Shown: positions 26,888 through 35,372 of the stretch, piece by piece
Numbering within the stretch: position 1 is the stretch's first letter
Layout: every line of letters begins with the position of its first letter
From: a bacterium
Lineage (GTDB): Bacteria; Desulfobacterota; Binatia; DP-6
Assembly (NCBI GenBank): GCA_026129405.1
Contig: JAHCID010000001.1
Location: 1,643,237-1,707,236, forward strand
DNA length: 64,000 nucleotides
Direction: 5' to 3'
The notes under the pieces: generated by a model
Seen by the model: the letters and a program-made list of their open reading frames with translations, nothing else
Told to the model about the DNA's origin: nothing
Databases searched by the model: none
Program-made: the position numbers and the translations under genes

Positions 26888-28663
26888 TCAGACCTCGGCG
26901 TTGGCGACGATCTCGCGCAGGTCCGACGCGAGCCGCGCCAGCTCGCCCGCGGCACGCGACGCGTCACCCGCTCCGGCGGAGGTGGCCGCCGCGGATCCGG
27001 CGACGCCGCTGATGTTCTCGGCGATCTCGGCGCTGCCCTTCGCGGCCTCCGCGACGTTGCGCCCGATCTCGTTCGTGGTCGCGGTCTGCTCCTCGACGGC
27101 GCTCGCGATGGTGTTCTGGATGTCGTTGATCTGGTTGATGACGCCGCCGATCTCGCCGATCGCCTCGACCGCCGCGCGGGTGTCGTTCTGGATGGCCTCG
27201 ATCTTCTGACTGATCTCCTCGGTCGCCTTCGCGGTCTCCTTGGCGAGCTCCTTGACCTCGTTGGCGACGACCGCGAAGCCCTTGCCGGCTTCGCCGGCGC
27301 GCGCCGCCTCGATGGTGGCGTTCAGCGCCAGCAGGTTCGTCTGCTGGGCGATCGAGGTGATCACCTTGATGACCTTGCCGATCTCGGCGCTGCTCTCGCC
27401 GAGCGCAGCCACCTTGGTGTTCGTGCTCTCGGCGACGCTGACCGCCGACGTCGCGACCCGCGCGGCATCGCCGGCGTTCTTCGCGATCTCCTTGATGCTG
27501 GCGGTCATCTCCTCGGTCGCCGTCGCAACCGTCTGGACGTTGCGGCTGACCTGCTCGGCGGCGGCGGCCACGACCTGCGCCTGGGATGCCGTCTCCTCCG
27601 CGTTCGACGACATCTGCTGACTCGATGCCGTCAGCTCTTCCGACGCCGCCGCGACCGCCTGGGAGCTCTCCGTCACCTTCTCGACGACGGTGCGCAGCTG
27701 CGTGGTGAAGGCGCGCTCGCGCTCCTGGGCCGCGAGAGCCTCGGTCACGACCTGCCAGGTGAGCATGGGGCCGAGGTAGGCTCCGTGGGCGTCGAAGATG
27801 GGGCTCACGAGCAGGTCGAGCGACTCCGGACCCACCCGTATGATCGCCTTGTGCGGCAGGTTCTTCGGATCGGCGATGATGCGACGCTGATGTGCGGGGT
27901 CGCGGTGGAAGACGTCGAACGACTGCCCGAGGATCTCGTCGGCCTTGATCGGCAGGTGCTGCTCGATGGCGCGCAGGGTCTCGCGCGACTTCGGGTTGAC
28001 GTAGCGGATCGTACCGTTGCGGTCGGCGAAGATGACGTTGATGGGCGCGTTCTCCATCATGCTGTGGACGCGCGCCGCTTCCTCGGCGGCCTGCTGGCGC
28101 TCGATCGCGGACGAGACCAGCCGGCCCACCGCGCGCAGCGTATCGAGACGCTCTTCCGACGGGGACAGCGTCTCGAGCGCGAAGAAGTCCATCGTGCCGA
28201 CGACCTGTCCGCGCAGGACGATGGGAAAGCAGACGCCGGACTTGACCCCGGCGCGCTGCGCTGCGGGCGCACGACAGCAGTCGCGCATGTCGCCGAGATC
28301 CTGAACGAAGAACAGGTCGCGGCTTCGCCAGGCGCGGCCGGACAGACCCTCGCCCTCGCGGAAGCGCGCCTCCTGCGTCACGCGCTGGAACTCCTCGGTC
28401 ACCGTGCCGGACTGGGCGGCGAAGCGCAGCGCCTCCTCTTGCGGGACGAGCGCCCAATAGGAGCCGTAGGCCCAGCCGAAGGCGGCGCGGACGGTGTCGA
28501 GCGCCGCCTGGACGGCCTCGTCGGAGGTCGTGGCGCGGCCGATGGCCTCGACCACCGCCAGGACGGCCCGGGTGTTCTGCGAGGCCTCGTCGGCGGTGGC
28601 GGCGACGGACGAGCGCTCGAGAGTGCGGGTGGAGCGGGGACGCAATGCGCGGGGCTGGGCCAT
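26888..28663 (-). CDS. soluble methyl-accepting chemotaxis protein, GAF-PAS type (copy 2)
   Basis: 591 residues with the same order as the neighbouring copy: GAF (about 40-192, with [11 protein letters not shown]), PAS ([34 protein letters not shown]), then the receptor signalling domain with the identical tip [20 protein letters not shown]. Most differences from copy 1 are conservative and lie in the N-terminus and signalling bundle. ATG 28663 has a GAGGAG Shine-Dalgarno that overlaps the stop of the preceding small gene, exactly as in copy 1. Both copies were therefore produced by duplication of the two-gene cassette. Confidence 0.93.
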   Translation of the reverse strand: MAQPRALRPRSTRTLERSSVAATADEASQNTRAVLAVVEAIGRATTSDEAVQAALDTVRAAFGWAYGSYWALVPQEEALRFAAQSGTVTEEFQRVTQEARFREGEGLSGRAWRSRDLFFVQDLGDMRDCCRAPAAQRAGVKSGVCFPIVLRGQVVGTMDFFALETLSPSEERLDTLRAVGRLVSSAIERQQAAEEAARVHSMMENAPINVIFADRNGTIRYVNPKSRETLRAIEQHLPIKADEILGQSFDVFHRDPAHQRRIIADPKNLPHKAIIRVGPESLDLLVSPIFDAHGAYLGPMLTWQVVTEALAAQERERAFTTQLRTVVEKVTESSQAVAAASEELTASSQQMSSNAEETASQAQVVAAAAEQVSRNVQTVATATEEMTASIKEIAKNAGDAARVATSAVSVAESTNTKVAALGESSAEIGKVIKVITSIAQQTNLLALNATIEAARAGEAGKGFAVVANEVKELAKETAKATEEISQKIEAIQNDTRAAVEAIGEIGGVINQINDIQNTIASAVEEQTATTNEIGRNVAEAAKGSAEIAENISGVAGSAAATSAGAGDASRAAGELARLASDLREIVANAEV

Positions 28664-28674
28664 GCTCGGTCTCC

Positions 28675-29049
28675 TCAGTGGTTCGTCGACGCGGACGCCT
28701 GGGGCGCCGCGATGTCTGCGGGCTGGAGGGAAAGGATGGTCGCCGTGCGACGCAACGTGTGCATGGCGTTGAAGGCGAGGGCGCGCGCGTTCGCGGCCGA
28801 CGTCGCGACGAGGCGCCGGATCTCGGGCGCATCGGGGTCGCCGGCGTGCGTGGCTTCGTTCGCGTGCGCGACCAGCGCCAGCAGGCGATCCGCGACGACG
28901 CCGAACAGCTCTGCCAGCAGCTGCCCGTCGTGCGCGAGCTCGGCGATGCGATGTTCCACGCGACGCAGGCCCGCGACCACGCCGTCCGGCGTCGCGAGCA
29001 GATCGTCCAGGGCGCGGGATGGCGTGGTGGGTGACACGGAGTCGTGCAT
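28675..29049 (-). CDS. small helical protein preceding chemoreceptor (copy 2)
   Basis: 124 residues, helical, paralogous to the protein at 26242-26610 (shared LLATPDGVV-like start and a later [18 protein letters not shown] helix). The ATG at 29049 gives MHDSVSP; a GTG at 29061 would add four residues. It ends 11 nt before the downstream receptor start. It has several His residues, but none in a phosphotransfer context. The 272 bp between it and the divergent NarL-type gene hold no other gene. Confidence 0.7.
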   Translation of the reverse strand: MHDSVSPTTPSRALDDLLATPDGVVAGLRRVEHRIAELAHDGQLLAELFGVVADRLLALVAHANEATHAGDPDAPEIRRLVATSAANARALAFNAMHTLRRTATILSLQPADIAAPQASASTNH

Positions 29050-29321
29050 GCAACGCGCCACAGCACGAAGCGTGCCCGAATGAAACGCGTGACGGCGTTC
29101 GCCGACGCCGAATCGCCGACGCCGGGTGCAACGATCCAGTCATCTCACTGGGTTGGAGCGACGACCTAGGGTGAATGACGTAGCCATGTCTGCGCGATTT
29201 CCGCGTATGGGACGCGCTGTATCGCGTAGCGGGACGACAGATAGAGAGTTCGCAAGTGTCCGTAATCCAGTGCCGAGTAGTTGACTGTATGGCGACGCTT
29301 TGGCGATGCTCCGAGTGCTGC

Positions 29322-29996
29322 ATGGCGGGGCGACGGCACGAACCTGATGCGGATACGCGCCTCGCGGTCTGCGCCGCCTGGCCGGTCCTCGCGGCCGGCG
29401 TGTGCGCGCTGCTGTCGCGTCTGATCGCCGCATCGCTCTTCAAGTTGGAGGCGCCGGGCGAGGTGGCCGCGCACGCCGCGAGCGAACGACCGCATGTCGC
29501 GCTGCTCATCGAGGTTCCGGGCGGGGACGAGACGTCCTTCGCGACGCTCGTCACCGCCTGGGCGCGCGTCGCCCCCGTGATCGTGTTCGGCGCGCTGCCG
29601 GATCGTGCCGCCGTCACGCGGATGCTCGACGCCGGTGCGCGGGGCTGCGTCGCCGGCACGAGCGCGGTTGCGGATCTCCTCGAAGCGATCGCGCGGGCGC
29701 GGGCCGGAAAAGGCTACCTCTGCCCGACCGCGGCGCACCGCTTCGTGGGGCCGGGGAAATCGGCTGCGGGGCCGGCACGACCGCGTCTCACCGAGCGTGA
29801 GACGGAGGTGCTCCGGCTCCTCGGCCGCGGCCACACGAGCGGCCAGATTGCAGCGCGGTTCGGGCTCAGCGTTCGCACCATCCACACGCACCGCGCACGC
29901 ATCCTGCGCAAGCTCGGCGTGCGCACGACGGCCGCGTTGGTACGCGCGGCCCTACGGGCCGGGTTGTTGGACCCGCGCGACGGCACCGTGCGGTAG
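29322..29996 (+). CDS. NarL/LuxR-type regulator with degenerate receiver
   Basis: 224 residues. The C-terminus is a clear LuxR helix-turn-helix ([15 protein letters not shown], then [19 protein letters not shown]). The N-terminal half resembles a receiver domain, but the acidic pair is missing and the phospho-acceptor position reads LLIEVPGG, with Glu where Asp is expected. ATG 29322 is preferred over upstream starts (29256, 29289). It aligns [16 protein letters not shown] with the start of the paralogue at 32617-33243. It converges on the histidine kinase gene and overlaps its end by 45 bp. A phosphorylation-independent regulator is likely. Confidence 0.82.
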   Translation: MAGRRHEPDADTRLAVCAAWPVLAAGVCALLSRLIAASLFKLEAPGEVAAHAASERPHVALLIEVPGGDETSFATLVTAWARVAPVIVFGALPDRAAVTRMLDAGARGCVAGTSAVADLLEAIARARAGKGYLCPTAAHRFVGPGKSAAGPARPRLTERETEVLRLLGRGHTSGQIAARFGLSVRTIHTHRARILRKLGVRTTAALVRAALRAGLLDPRDGTVR

Positions 29997-31892
29997 CTCG
30001 AGATGGAACACGGTGCGTGTGCCCGGGACGCTCTCGTGGTGGAGCGCGCCGCCGAGCGCCGTGGCGATGGCGCGCGAAGTTGCCAGCCCCAACCCGACGC
30101 CGCCGCCGGTCACGGTGCCCGCGCTGCCCTTGGTCGTGAAGAACGGCTCGTAGATCGCGCGCGCGTGCGACTCCGGGACGCCCGGGCCCTCGTCCGAGAC
30201 GCGGATGATCAGCCGCGTGTCCGTGACGCGCACGTCGACCTCCACCCGCGTCCCCCGCGGCGAGGCGTCGACGGCGTTCGCGAGGAGGTTGTGGAGGATC
30301 TGCCGGACGGTGTCTTCCGGTACCGTGATCGGCGCGTGCTCGCCGGCGTGCGTCACCACGACGGCGACCTCTCGCGCGGACGCCGCGGTCGCGACCAAGG
30401 CGACGACGTCGTGCACCGTCGCGTGGATCGAGATGGCCTGCGCTCGCCGCGCCTCCGGACGATAGAGATCGAGTGCCTGGCGTACGATGCGGGCGATGCG
30501 ATCGATCTCCCGCGTGATCATCGGCAGGTAGCGCGCGTACCGATGGCTGGTGTCGACCGCGTGCTGGAGCAGCGCGAAGGCGTTCTTCAGGCCGGCGAGG
30601 GGGTTGTTGATCTCGTGGGCGATGCGCGCCGCGATGCGCCCGGTCGCCGCTAGCGTCGCGCTCTCGCGGAGCAGCGCCTCGGTACGGTGGCGCTCGCGCA
30701 GATCGTGCACGATCGCGGTGTAGAGCGGGCGTCCGCGGACCCGCGCCGCGCCGACCGACAGCTTCACCGGGACGTCGACGCCGTCGCGCGTCCGGCAGCG
30801 CAGCTCGCACGTGAGCGGGGGGCGATCGGGCATCGTCGACGCGATCCAGGCGTCGACTTCGGGGATGCCCCGCCGGCGCAGGTCCGGCGGCAGCAGCTCG
30901 CGTGCGTGCCGGCCGACGAACTCCGTGGCCGACCACCCGAAGAGGCGCTCCGCCGCCGGATTGAAGGTCTCGATGTGGCCGCTGCCGCCGAACGTGACGA
31001 CGGCGTCCACGGCCGTTTCGAGGATCGCCCGCAGCCGCGCGTCGCGGTCGTCGAGCGCCTCCTCGGCGCGCCGGCGTTCGCTTACGTCCGTGAAGAAGGT
31101 GATGACGCCGTCGGCGGGTCCGTAGCGCCCGCGCCGCAGGGGCTGGGAGCTGACCGACAGCCAGACGCGCTGCCCGTCGCCGCGGCGCACGCCGTAGGTG
31201 GCCTGACAGGGCTGGCCCGTTCGCAGCGCGACGCTCGGCGGCTGCTCGTCGCCCGGTAGCGGCCGGCCTGCTTCCGTGACCGCGTCCCATCGGGTGTCGA
31301 ACGCCGTGCGCCCGAGCAGCTCCGCGGTGCCGAGGTCGAGTAGGCGCTCGGCCATGGCGTTGCAGGCGGTGATCGTACCGTCGCTGGCGTGGACGACGAT
31401 GCCTTCGGACACGCCGTCGACCACTTGACGATGCAGGAGCTCGCGGCGCTGCAGGGAGCTCTGGATGCGGCGCGCGTGCGTCATGTCGATGGCGGAGGCG
31501 ACGATCTCGACGACGGCGCCGTCGCGGACGAGCGGCGTCAGCGTGAGATCGAGGACGACCGCGCGCCCCGTCGCGCCGGTCGGAGTCGGTTGGAATCGCA
31601 CCGTCTCGCCGCCGGCGGCCTTGCGGACGGCGGCTTCGAGCCGTGCCCGTGCCGGGGCCGAATTGGCCCAGGGTCGAAGCGTCCAGCAGGGACGACCCAG
31701 CACGGCGTCGCGGTGCGTCCCGAAGCGGGCGAGCGTGGCGCGGTTCACTTCGCGGACGCGTCCGTCGGGCTCGAGCACTGCCGCGTAGACGCCCAGGCCG
31801 TCGAGGACACTGCGGAGTCGCGTGTCGGCGGCGTCCGCTTCCGGACGGTGCGGCGGTCCGGACGGGGCGCTGTCCGGCGCGCCGCTCGTCAT
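29952..31892 (-). CDS. soluble triple-PAS sensor histidine kinase
   Basis: 646 residues with no membrane helix. Three PAS domains (about 30-145, 150-275 and 290-410) precede a HisKA-like helix with the phospho-acceptor His in AARIAHEINNPLAGLKN. An HATPase domain follows with N-box NLLANAVDASP, G1 DEGPGVP and G2 GGGVGLGLATS. This NtrB-like arrangement suggests cytoplasmic sensing of redox, small molecules or nitrogen status; ligands are unknown. ATG 31892 overlaps the stop of the response-regulator gene (ATGA). It is the third gene of the operon starting at 33243. Its 3' end overlaps the convergent NarL gene. Confidence 0.9.
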   Translation of the reverse strand: MTSGAPDSAPSGPPHRPEADAADTRLRSVLDGLGVYAAVLEPDGRVREVNRATLARFGTHRDAVLGRPCWTLRPWANSAPARARLEAAVRKAAGGETVRFQPTPTGATGRAVVLDLTLTPLVRDGAVVEIVASAIDMTHARRIQSSLQRRELLHRQVVDGVSEGIVVHASDGTITACNAMAERLLDLGTAELLGRTAFDTRWDAVTEAGRPLPGDEQPPSVALRTGQPCQATYGVRRGDGQRVWLSVSSQPLRRGRYGPADGVITFFTDVSERRRAEEALDDRDARLRAILETAVDAVVTFGGSGHIETFNPAAERLFGWSATEFVGRHARELLPPDLRRRGIPEVDAWIASTMPDRPPLTCELRCRTRDGVDVPVKLSVGAARVRGRPLYTAIVHDLRERHRTEALLRESATLAATGRIAARIAHEINNPLAGLKNAFALLQHAVDTSHRYARYLPMITREIDRIARIVRQALDLYRPEARRAQAISIHATVHDVVALVATAASAREVAVVVTHAGEHAPITVPEDTVRQILHNLLANAVDASPRGTRVEVDVRVTDTRLIIRVSDEGPGVPESHARAIYEPFFTTKGSAGTVTGGGVGLGLATSRAIATALGGALHHESVPGTRTVFHLELPHGAVARVQQPGP

Positions 31893-32620
31893 CGCGGTCC
31901 GGGCTCGAGCATGGCAGTCAGGCGCCGGCGCAGCGCCGCGAGCTCCGGCGAGCGAAACGTGCGCCGGCTGCGCTCGAGGACGTCGACGGCGTCGACGACG
32001 GCATGCGTCATGCGTTCCAGCCGCGGGCAGCTGAGCAGCTGGCACGGCGCGACGCCGGCGGCCCGAGGGCGATCCTCGACGGCCGCCGCGAGGCGCGCGA
32101 GAACGGAGACGCAGTCCGCGATCATGGCGAGCGTGCGGGTGACGAAGACGCCGGTGTCCTCGCGGTCGCCCGGAGAGATCGGGGCGGCCGCGAGTGCCAG
32201 CAGGTGGCGCCGCAGCATCGCGAGGCCGCGCCCGCTCCGCGTGGTGGCCACGGCGCGTTCGACCTCGGCGGTCAGATCCGGAAGCTCGATCGGCTTGGTC
32301 AGGTAGGCGAGCACGGGCAGCGCGACCGCCTGCTGGGCCGACGAGAAGCTCGGATAGCCGGTGACCAGCACGACGCCCAAACCGTCGTCCCGCGCGCTCG
32401 CGGCGCGCACGAGGGCCAGGTCCTCGTTGCCGGGCATCGTGACGTCCGCGACCAGGACGTCGACCGGTTCGCCTTCGAGACGACGCAGCGCCTCGCCACC
32501 GTCCGCAGCGCCGGTACAGACGTAGCCCGCGTGGCGCAGCAGATCGCACGTCGACTCCCGGAACGTCGGCTCGTCGTCGGCGACGAGCACGCGCCCGCGG
32601 GACGGCTCGACGGCGATCAC
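31889..32620 (-). CDS. response regulator with receiver and helical output
   Basis: 243 residues. A complete receiver domain (about 8-125) has the acidic pair in VADDEP, the phospho-acceptor Asp in LVADVTMPG, Thr in LVTGYPS and Lys in YLTKP. The second half is helical with no DNA-binding motif I recognise. It may be a dimerisation or adaptor region. GTG 32620 overlaps the NarL-type gene stop (GTGA), and its own stop overlaps the kinase start (ATGA). It is the most likely direct target of the adjoining kinase. Confidence 0.87.
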   Translation of the reverse strand: MIAVEPSRGRVLVADDEPTFRESTCDLLRHAGYVCTGAADGGEALRRLEGEPVDVLVADVTMPGNEDLALVRAASARDDGLGVVLVTGYPSFSSAQQAVALPVLAYLTKPIELPDLTAEVERAVATTRSGRGLAMLRRHLLALAAAPISPGDREDTGVFVTRTLAMIADCVSVLARLAAAVEDRPRAAGVAPCQLLSCPRLERMTHAVVDAVDVLERSRRTFRSPELAALRRRLTAMLEPGPR

Positions 32621-33243
32621 GCGGCGACCAGGCCCAGCTGGATGGCACGGCGGACGAGCGCTGCGGCGCCGCGGACGCCCAGCTTCGTCATGATGTTCTG
32701 CCGGTGCGTGTGCACGGTCCTCACGCTGAGGTTTCGGAGTCGAGCGATCTCCGGGTTGCTGAGGCCCTCCGCGAGCAGCTCGAGCACGTCCTGCTCGCGC
32801 TGCGTGAGCGGCGGTGTGCGCTCGGAGACGTCGTCGGTCGGCCGGCAGACGAGATCCGCCACCAGCGGGCAGAGGAAGCCGGTGCCGCGCGCGGCGCTCT
32901 GGATCGCGGCGAGCAGCTCGGAGAACGCCGCGTCGCGCGAGACGCATCCTCGGGCGCCGTGCTCGATCGCCTGGAGGACCTCACGTCGATCCCGGAACGG
33001 GGCGACGACGATCTGTGGGACCGCCGTGGCCCAGGCCGGTGACGGCTGCCGGTCGGTGAAGCGCTCGCAGACGACGATCGCCACGTCGACGTTCGGTGTC
33101 GTCGCCGCGTCGTCGAACGGCGCGTCTACGAGGGCGATGCCCGGCTCCTGGCGGAGCGTCGCGCCGATCGTCTCGCCGATGAGGCGCCGCGCGCTCACGA
33201 CGGCGACGCGGATCGTGTCGTGCCCCTCTTGACTGCCCGACAT
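32617..33243 (-). CDS. NarL/LuxR-type regulator lacking the phospho-acceptor Asp
   Basis: 208 residues. The LuxR helix-turn-helix is intact (LTQREQDVLELLAEGLSNPEIARL, with SVRTVHTHRQNIMTKLGVR). In the receiver-like domain the usual acidic pair is replaced (VAVVSARRL) and the acceptor segment reads VDVAIVVCERF, without Asp. The pattern GARGCVSRDAAFSELLAAI matches receiver helix 5. It heads a three-gene operon with a normal response regulator and a histidine kinase. It is paralogous to the regulator at 29322-29996. Confidence 0.85.
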   Translation of the reverse strand: MSGSQEGHDTIRVAVVSARRLIGETIGATLRQEPGIALVDAPFDDAATTPNVDVAIVVCERFTDRQPSPAWATAVPQIVVAPFRDRREVLQAIEHGARGCVSRDAAFSELLAAIQSAARGTGFLCPLVADLVCRPTDDVSERTPPLTQREQDVLELLAEGLSNPEIARLRNLSVRTVHTHRQNIMTKLGVRGAAALVRRAIQLGLVAA

Positions 33244-33330
33244 CGTTCCATGCCTTCATGCGGGGCCGCCCGCGGAGCCTTCGGCTCGCGACCCGGCCCG
33301 GCCGCGCGACAAGGCGATCACGAAGCACCC

Positions 33331-33358
33331 ACTAAGGGGGCGCGGGGGTCCCTGTCAA
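33331..33358 (-). promoter_or_regulatory. possible promoter of the NarL-RR-kinase operon
   Basis: On the minus strand TTGACA (33358-33353) is a perfect -35 hexamer, followed after 16 nt by CTTAGT (33336-33331), a 3-of-6 match to the -10 hexamer. It lies about 90 nt before the start at 33243. The surrounding 33244-33428 region is unusually AT-rich for this genome and has no gene. Confidence 0.35.
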
Positions 33359-33428
33359 CGTTCGGGATACCGCAGTCATGCTGCTACTACTACAATCTGC
33401 CTAGGTAAATCGCATCTGCATGTCGGCG

Positions 33429-34109
33429 TCATGCGGTAGGCGATGGTGTATTACGGGTGGCCGCCCGCGCGCGTGCAGGCCTCGCCGCGGGGCGCACGAA
33501 CGCGCGCTCGACGAGGTCGCGCAGCCGGCGCACCAGCGCCTCGCGCGGCTCGCGCATGCCGTGCGTCACCCAATCGGCGAGCAGGACCTGATCCATCACG
33601 CTGAACGTCTTGGCGAGGAAGTCGGGATCCTCGTCGACGAACGCGCCGTCCGCGACGCCGCGGCGGAAGACGTCGGCCTGCAGCGTGTGTATCTCCTGCC
33701 AGGTGCCCACCTGCGTCGCGCCGCCGAGGGCGGGGCCGAGGGCCCACGAGACGCCGGAGCGCAGATGCGTGCGCAGGAAGTCCGGGTGCTCGACGAAGTA
33801 GCCGACGTAGATGTCGATCAGGCCGAACAGCGCCTCGCGCGGCGGCAGCTCGCGCGCGGCGAGCTCGCGCGCGAGGCGCAGCAGCTCCTGGCCGCGCACC
33901 TCGAGCAGCGCGGCGTAGAGCTCGGTCTTGCCCGGGAAGACCGAGTAGATCGTGCCCATCGAGAGGGCCGCGCGTCCCGCGATGTCCTGGACCTTGGCGA
34001 TCTCGAAGCCGCGCTCCGCGAACACGCGCTCGGCGGCGCCCAGGATGTGCTGGCGATAGACGTCCTCGCGGGCGCGTCGCGCTTCGTCGCGGGGTCTCCG
34101 TTTCGCCAC
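33429..34109 (-). CDS. TetR-family transcriptional regulator
   Basis: 226 residues. An N-terminal helix-turn-helix (about 15-60: ILGAAERVFAERGFEIAKVQDIAGRA, then SMGTIYSVFPGKTELYAALL) is typical of TetR. The larger helical ligand domain has a conserved DIYVGYFVEHPDFLRTHL segment. The GTG at 34109 gives the usual short N-terminus; the frame upstream is open but would run through the operator region. It diverges from the eight-gene catabolic operon with 106 bp between the starts, so it very probably represses that operon and itself. The ligand is unknown. Confidence 0.88.
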   Translation of the reverse strand: MAKRRPRDEARRAREDVYRQHILGAAERVFAERGFEIAKVQDIAGRAALSMGTIYSVFPGKTELYAALLEVRGQELLRLARELAARELPPREALFGLIDIYVGYFVEHPDFLRTHLRSGVSWALGPALGGATQVGTWQEIHTLQADVFRRGVADGAFVDEDPDFLAKTFSVMDQVLLADWVTHGMREPREALVRRLRDLVERAFVRPAARPARARAATRNTPSPTA

Positions 34110-34120
34110 GGCGCAGCAAC

Positions 34121-34165
34121 TACCATTCGCGGTGGCGGGTTGACAACTCGAAAAAACGAATGGTA
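34121..34165. promoter_or_regulatory. inverted-repeat operator candidate for the TetR/catabolic operon
   Basis: TACCATTCG (34121-34129) and CGAATGGTA (34157-34165) are perfect reverse complements separated by 27 nt. They lie between the divergent TetR gene and the LLM monooxygenase gene and flank a TTGACA hexamer. Two half-sites this far apart could be two copies of a shorter operator or a looping site. The AT-rich sequence in such a GC-rich genome makes chance less likely. Confidence 0.6.
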
Positions 34166-34169
34166 ATTC
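34140..34169 (+). promoter_or_regulatory. promoter candidate of the eight-gene catabolic operon
   Basis: TTGACA at 34140-34145 is a perfect -35 hexamer. About 18 nt further is TAATTC (34164-34169), a weak -10. The right half of the inverted repeat overlaps the spacer and -10, so a bound repressor would block it. The Shine-Dalgarno AAGGAGG (34203-34209) lies 6 nt before the monooxygenase ATG. Confidence 0.45.
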
Positions 34170-34215
34170 GCGCCTGCGAAACGGCGATTTCGCCCCGCCC
34201 GGAAGGAGGCGCCTC

Positions 34216-35337
34216 ATGGAGTTCGGGATCTTCTCGCAGATGCACGTGCCGCCGTGGGACGACGAGCACTCCCGCTTCATGCGCGAGGTCGAGGTCTCGG
34301 TGGCCTGCGACGACGTCGGCTTCAAGTACGACTGGTCGCCGGAGCATCACTTCCTCGAGCACTACTCGCACCAGCCCGCACCCGAGGTGTTCCTCACGTG
34401 GGTGGCGTCGCGCACGAAGCGCATCCACGTCGGCACGGCGATCACGAACATCACCGCCGCCGTCAACCACCCGGCGCGCGTCGCCGAGCGCATCGCGACG
34501 CTCGACCACCTCTCCGAGGGCCGCGTCGAGTTCGGCACCGGTCGCGGGTCGTCGTCGGCGGAGTGGGGTGGGTTCGCCATCCCCTCGGCGTCGGAGACGA
34601 AGCCGATGTGGCGCGAGTCGCTCGAGCAGATCCCGCGCATGTGGCGGGACGAGCCCTACGAGTTCGAGGGCAAGTACTTCCGCATGCCGCAGCGCAACGT
34701 GCTGCCGAAGCCCTACTCGAAGCCGCATCCGCCGATGTGGGTCGCGTGCTCGAGCCCGGCGACCTTCGCCGAGGCGGGCGAGCTCGGCCTCGGCTCGCTG
34801 TGCTTCACCTTCGGGACGCCGTCGGAGATCGCCGAGAACGTCCGCAACTACAAGGAAGGCATCAAGCGCTGCACGAAGCCGATCGCGGGCTTCGTCAACG
34901 ACAACATCGCCGTCACCACGAACATGTTCTGCCTCGAGGACGGCGACGAGGCGCGCGACCTCTACTCGAAGGCGAAGGTGGGCGCGTTCACGGGCTACTT
35001 CTTCAAGTGGCTCGACTCGATTCCGCGCCCGAAGGGCCTGCCGCCGACCGGCCCGATCCCGCCGCTGCCCGACCCGACGCCCGCCGACCTCGCGGCCGGG
35101 CTCGCCGTCGGCGGCCGCCAGATCGGCGCGCCCGAGGAGATCGCGAAGGTCATCCAGATGTACGAGGACATCGGCGTCGATCAGCTGATCTACGCGCCCT
35201 TGACCCTCACGCTCGACCAGAAGTACGTGCTCGAGTCGATCGAGACCTTCGGCAAGCACGTGCTGCCGAAGTTCGACAAGGACCCGGTGCATTCGACGAC
35301 GCGGCAGCGTGAAGCCGCGGTGCGCGCCGCGGCCTGA
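34216..35337 (+). CDS. LLM-class flavin-dependent monooxygenase, first gene of the operon
   Basis: 373 residues of a bacterial-luciferase-like TIM barrel: MEFGIFSQMHVPPWD, SPEHHFLEHYSHQPAPEVFLTW (EHH active-site motif), IHVGTAITNITAAVNHPARV and LDHLSEGRVEFGTGRGSS. This layout is closer to FMN-dependent monooxygenases than to F420 reductases. It has an excellent Shine-Dalgarno and probably starts the pathway by oxygenating the substrate. It heads eight tightly spaced genes ending at 43570. Which compound is oxidised cannot be told. Confidence 0.87.
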   Translation: MEFGIFSQMHVPPWDDEHSRFMREVEVSVACDDVGFKYDWSPEHHFLEHYSHQPAPEVFLTWVASRTKRIHVGTAITNITAAVNHPARVAERIATLDHLSEGRVEFGTGRGSSSAEWGGFAIPSASETKPMWRESLEQIPRMWRDEPYEFEGKYFRMPQRNVLPKPYSKPHPPMWVACSSPATFAEAGELGLGSLCFTFGTPSEIAENVRNYKEGIKRCTKPIAGFVNDNIAVTTNMFCLEDGDEARDLYSKAKVGAFTGYFFKWLDSIPRPKGLPPTGPIPPLPDPTPADLAAGLAVGGRQIGAPEEIAKVIQMYEDIGVDQLIYAPLTLTLDQKYVLESIETFGKHVLPKFDKDPVHSTTRQREAAVRAAA

Positions 35338-35372
35338 GCCACGGCAGGCCGGACGGCTCGCGAGCGGAGCGA

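Noticed and set aside
26242-29049. Small helical proteins as HPt phosphotransfer domains
   Set aside because: No conserved phospho-acceptor His motif shared by the two copies.
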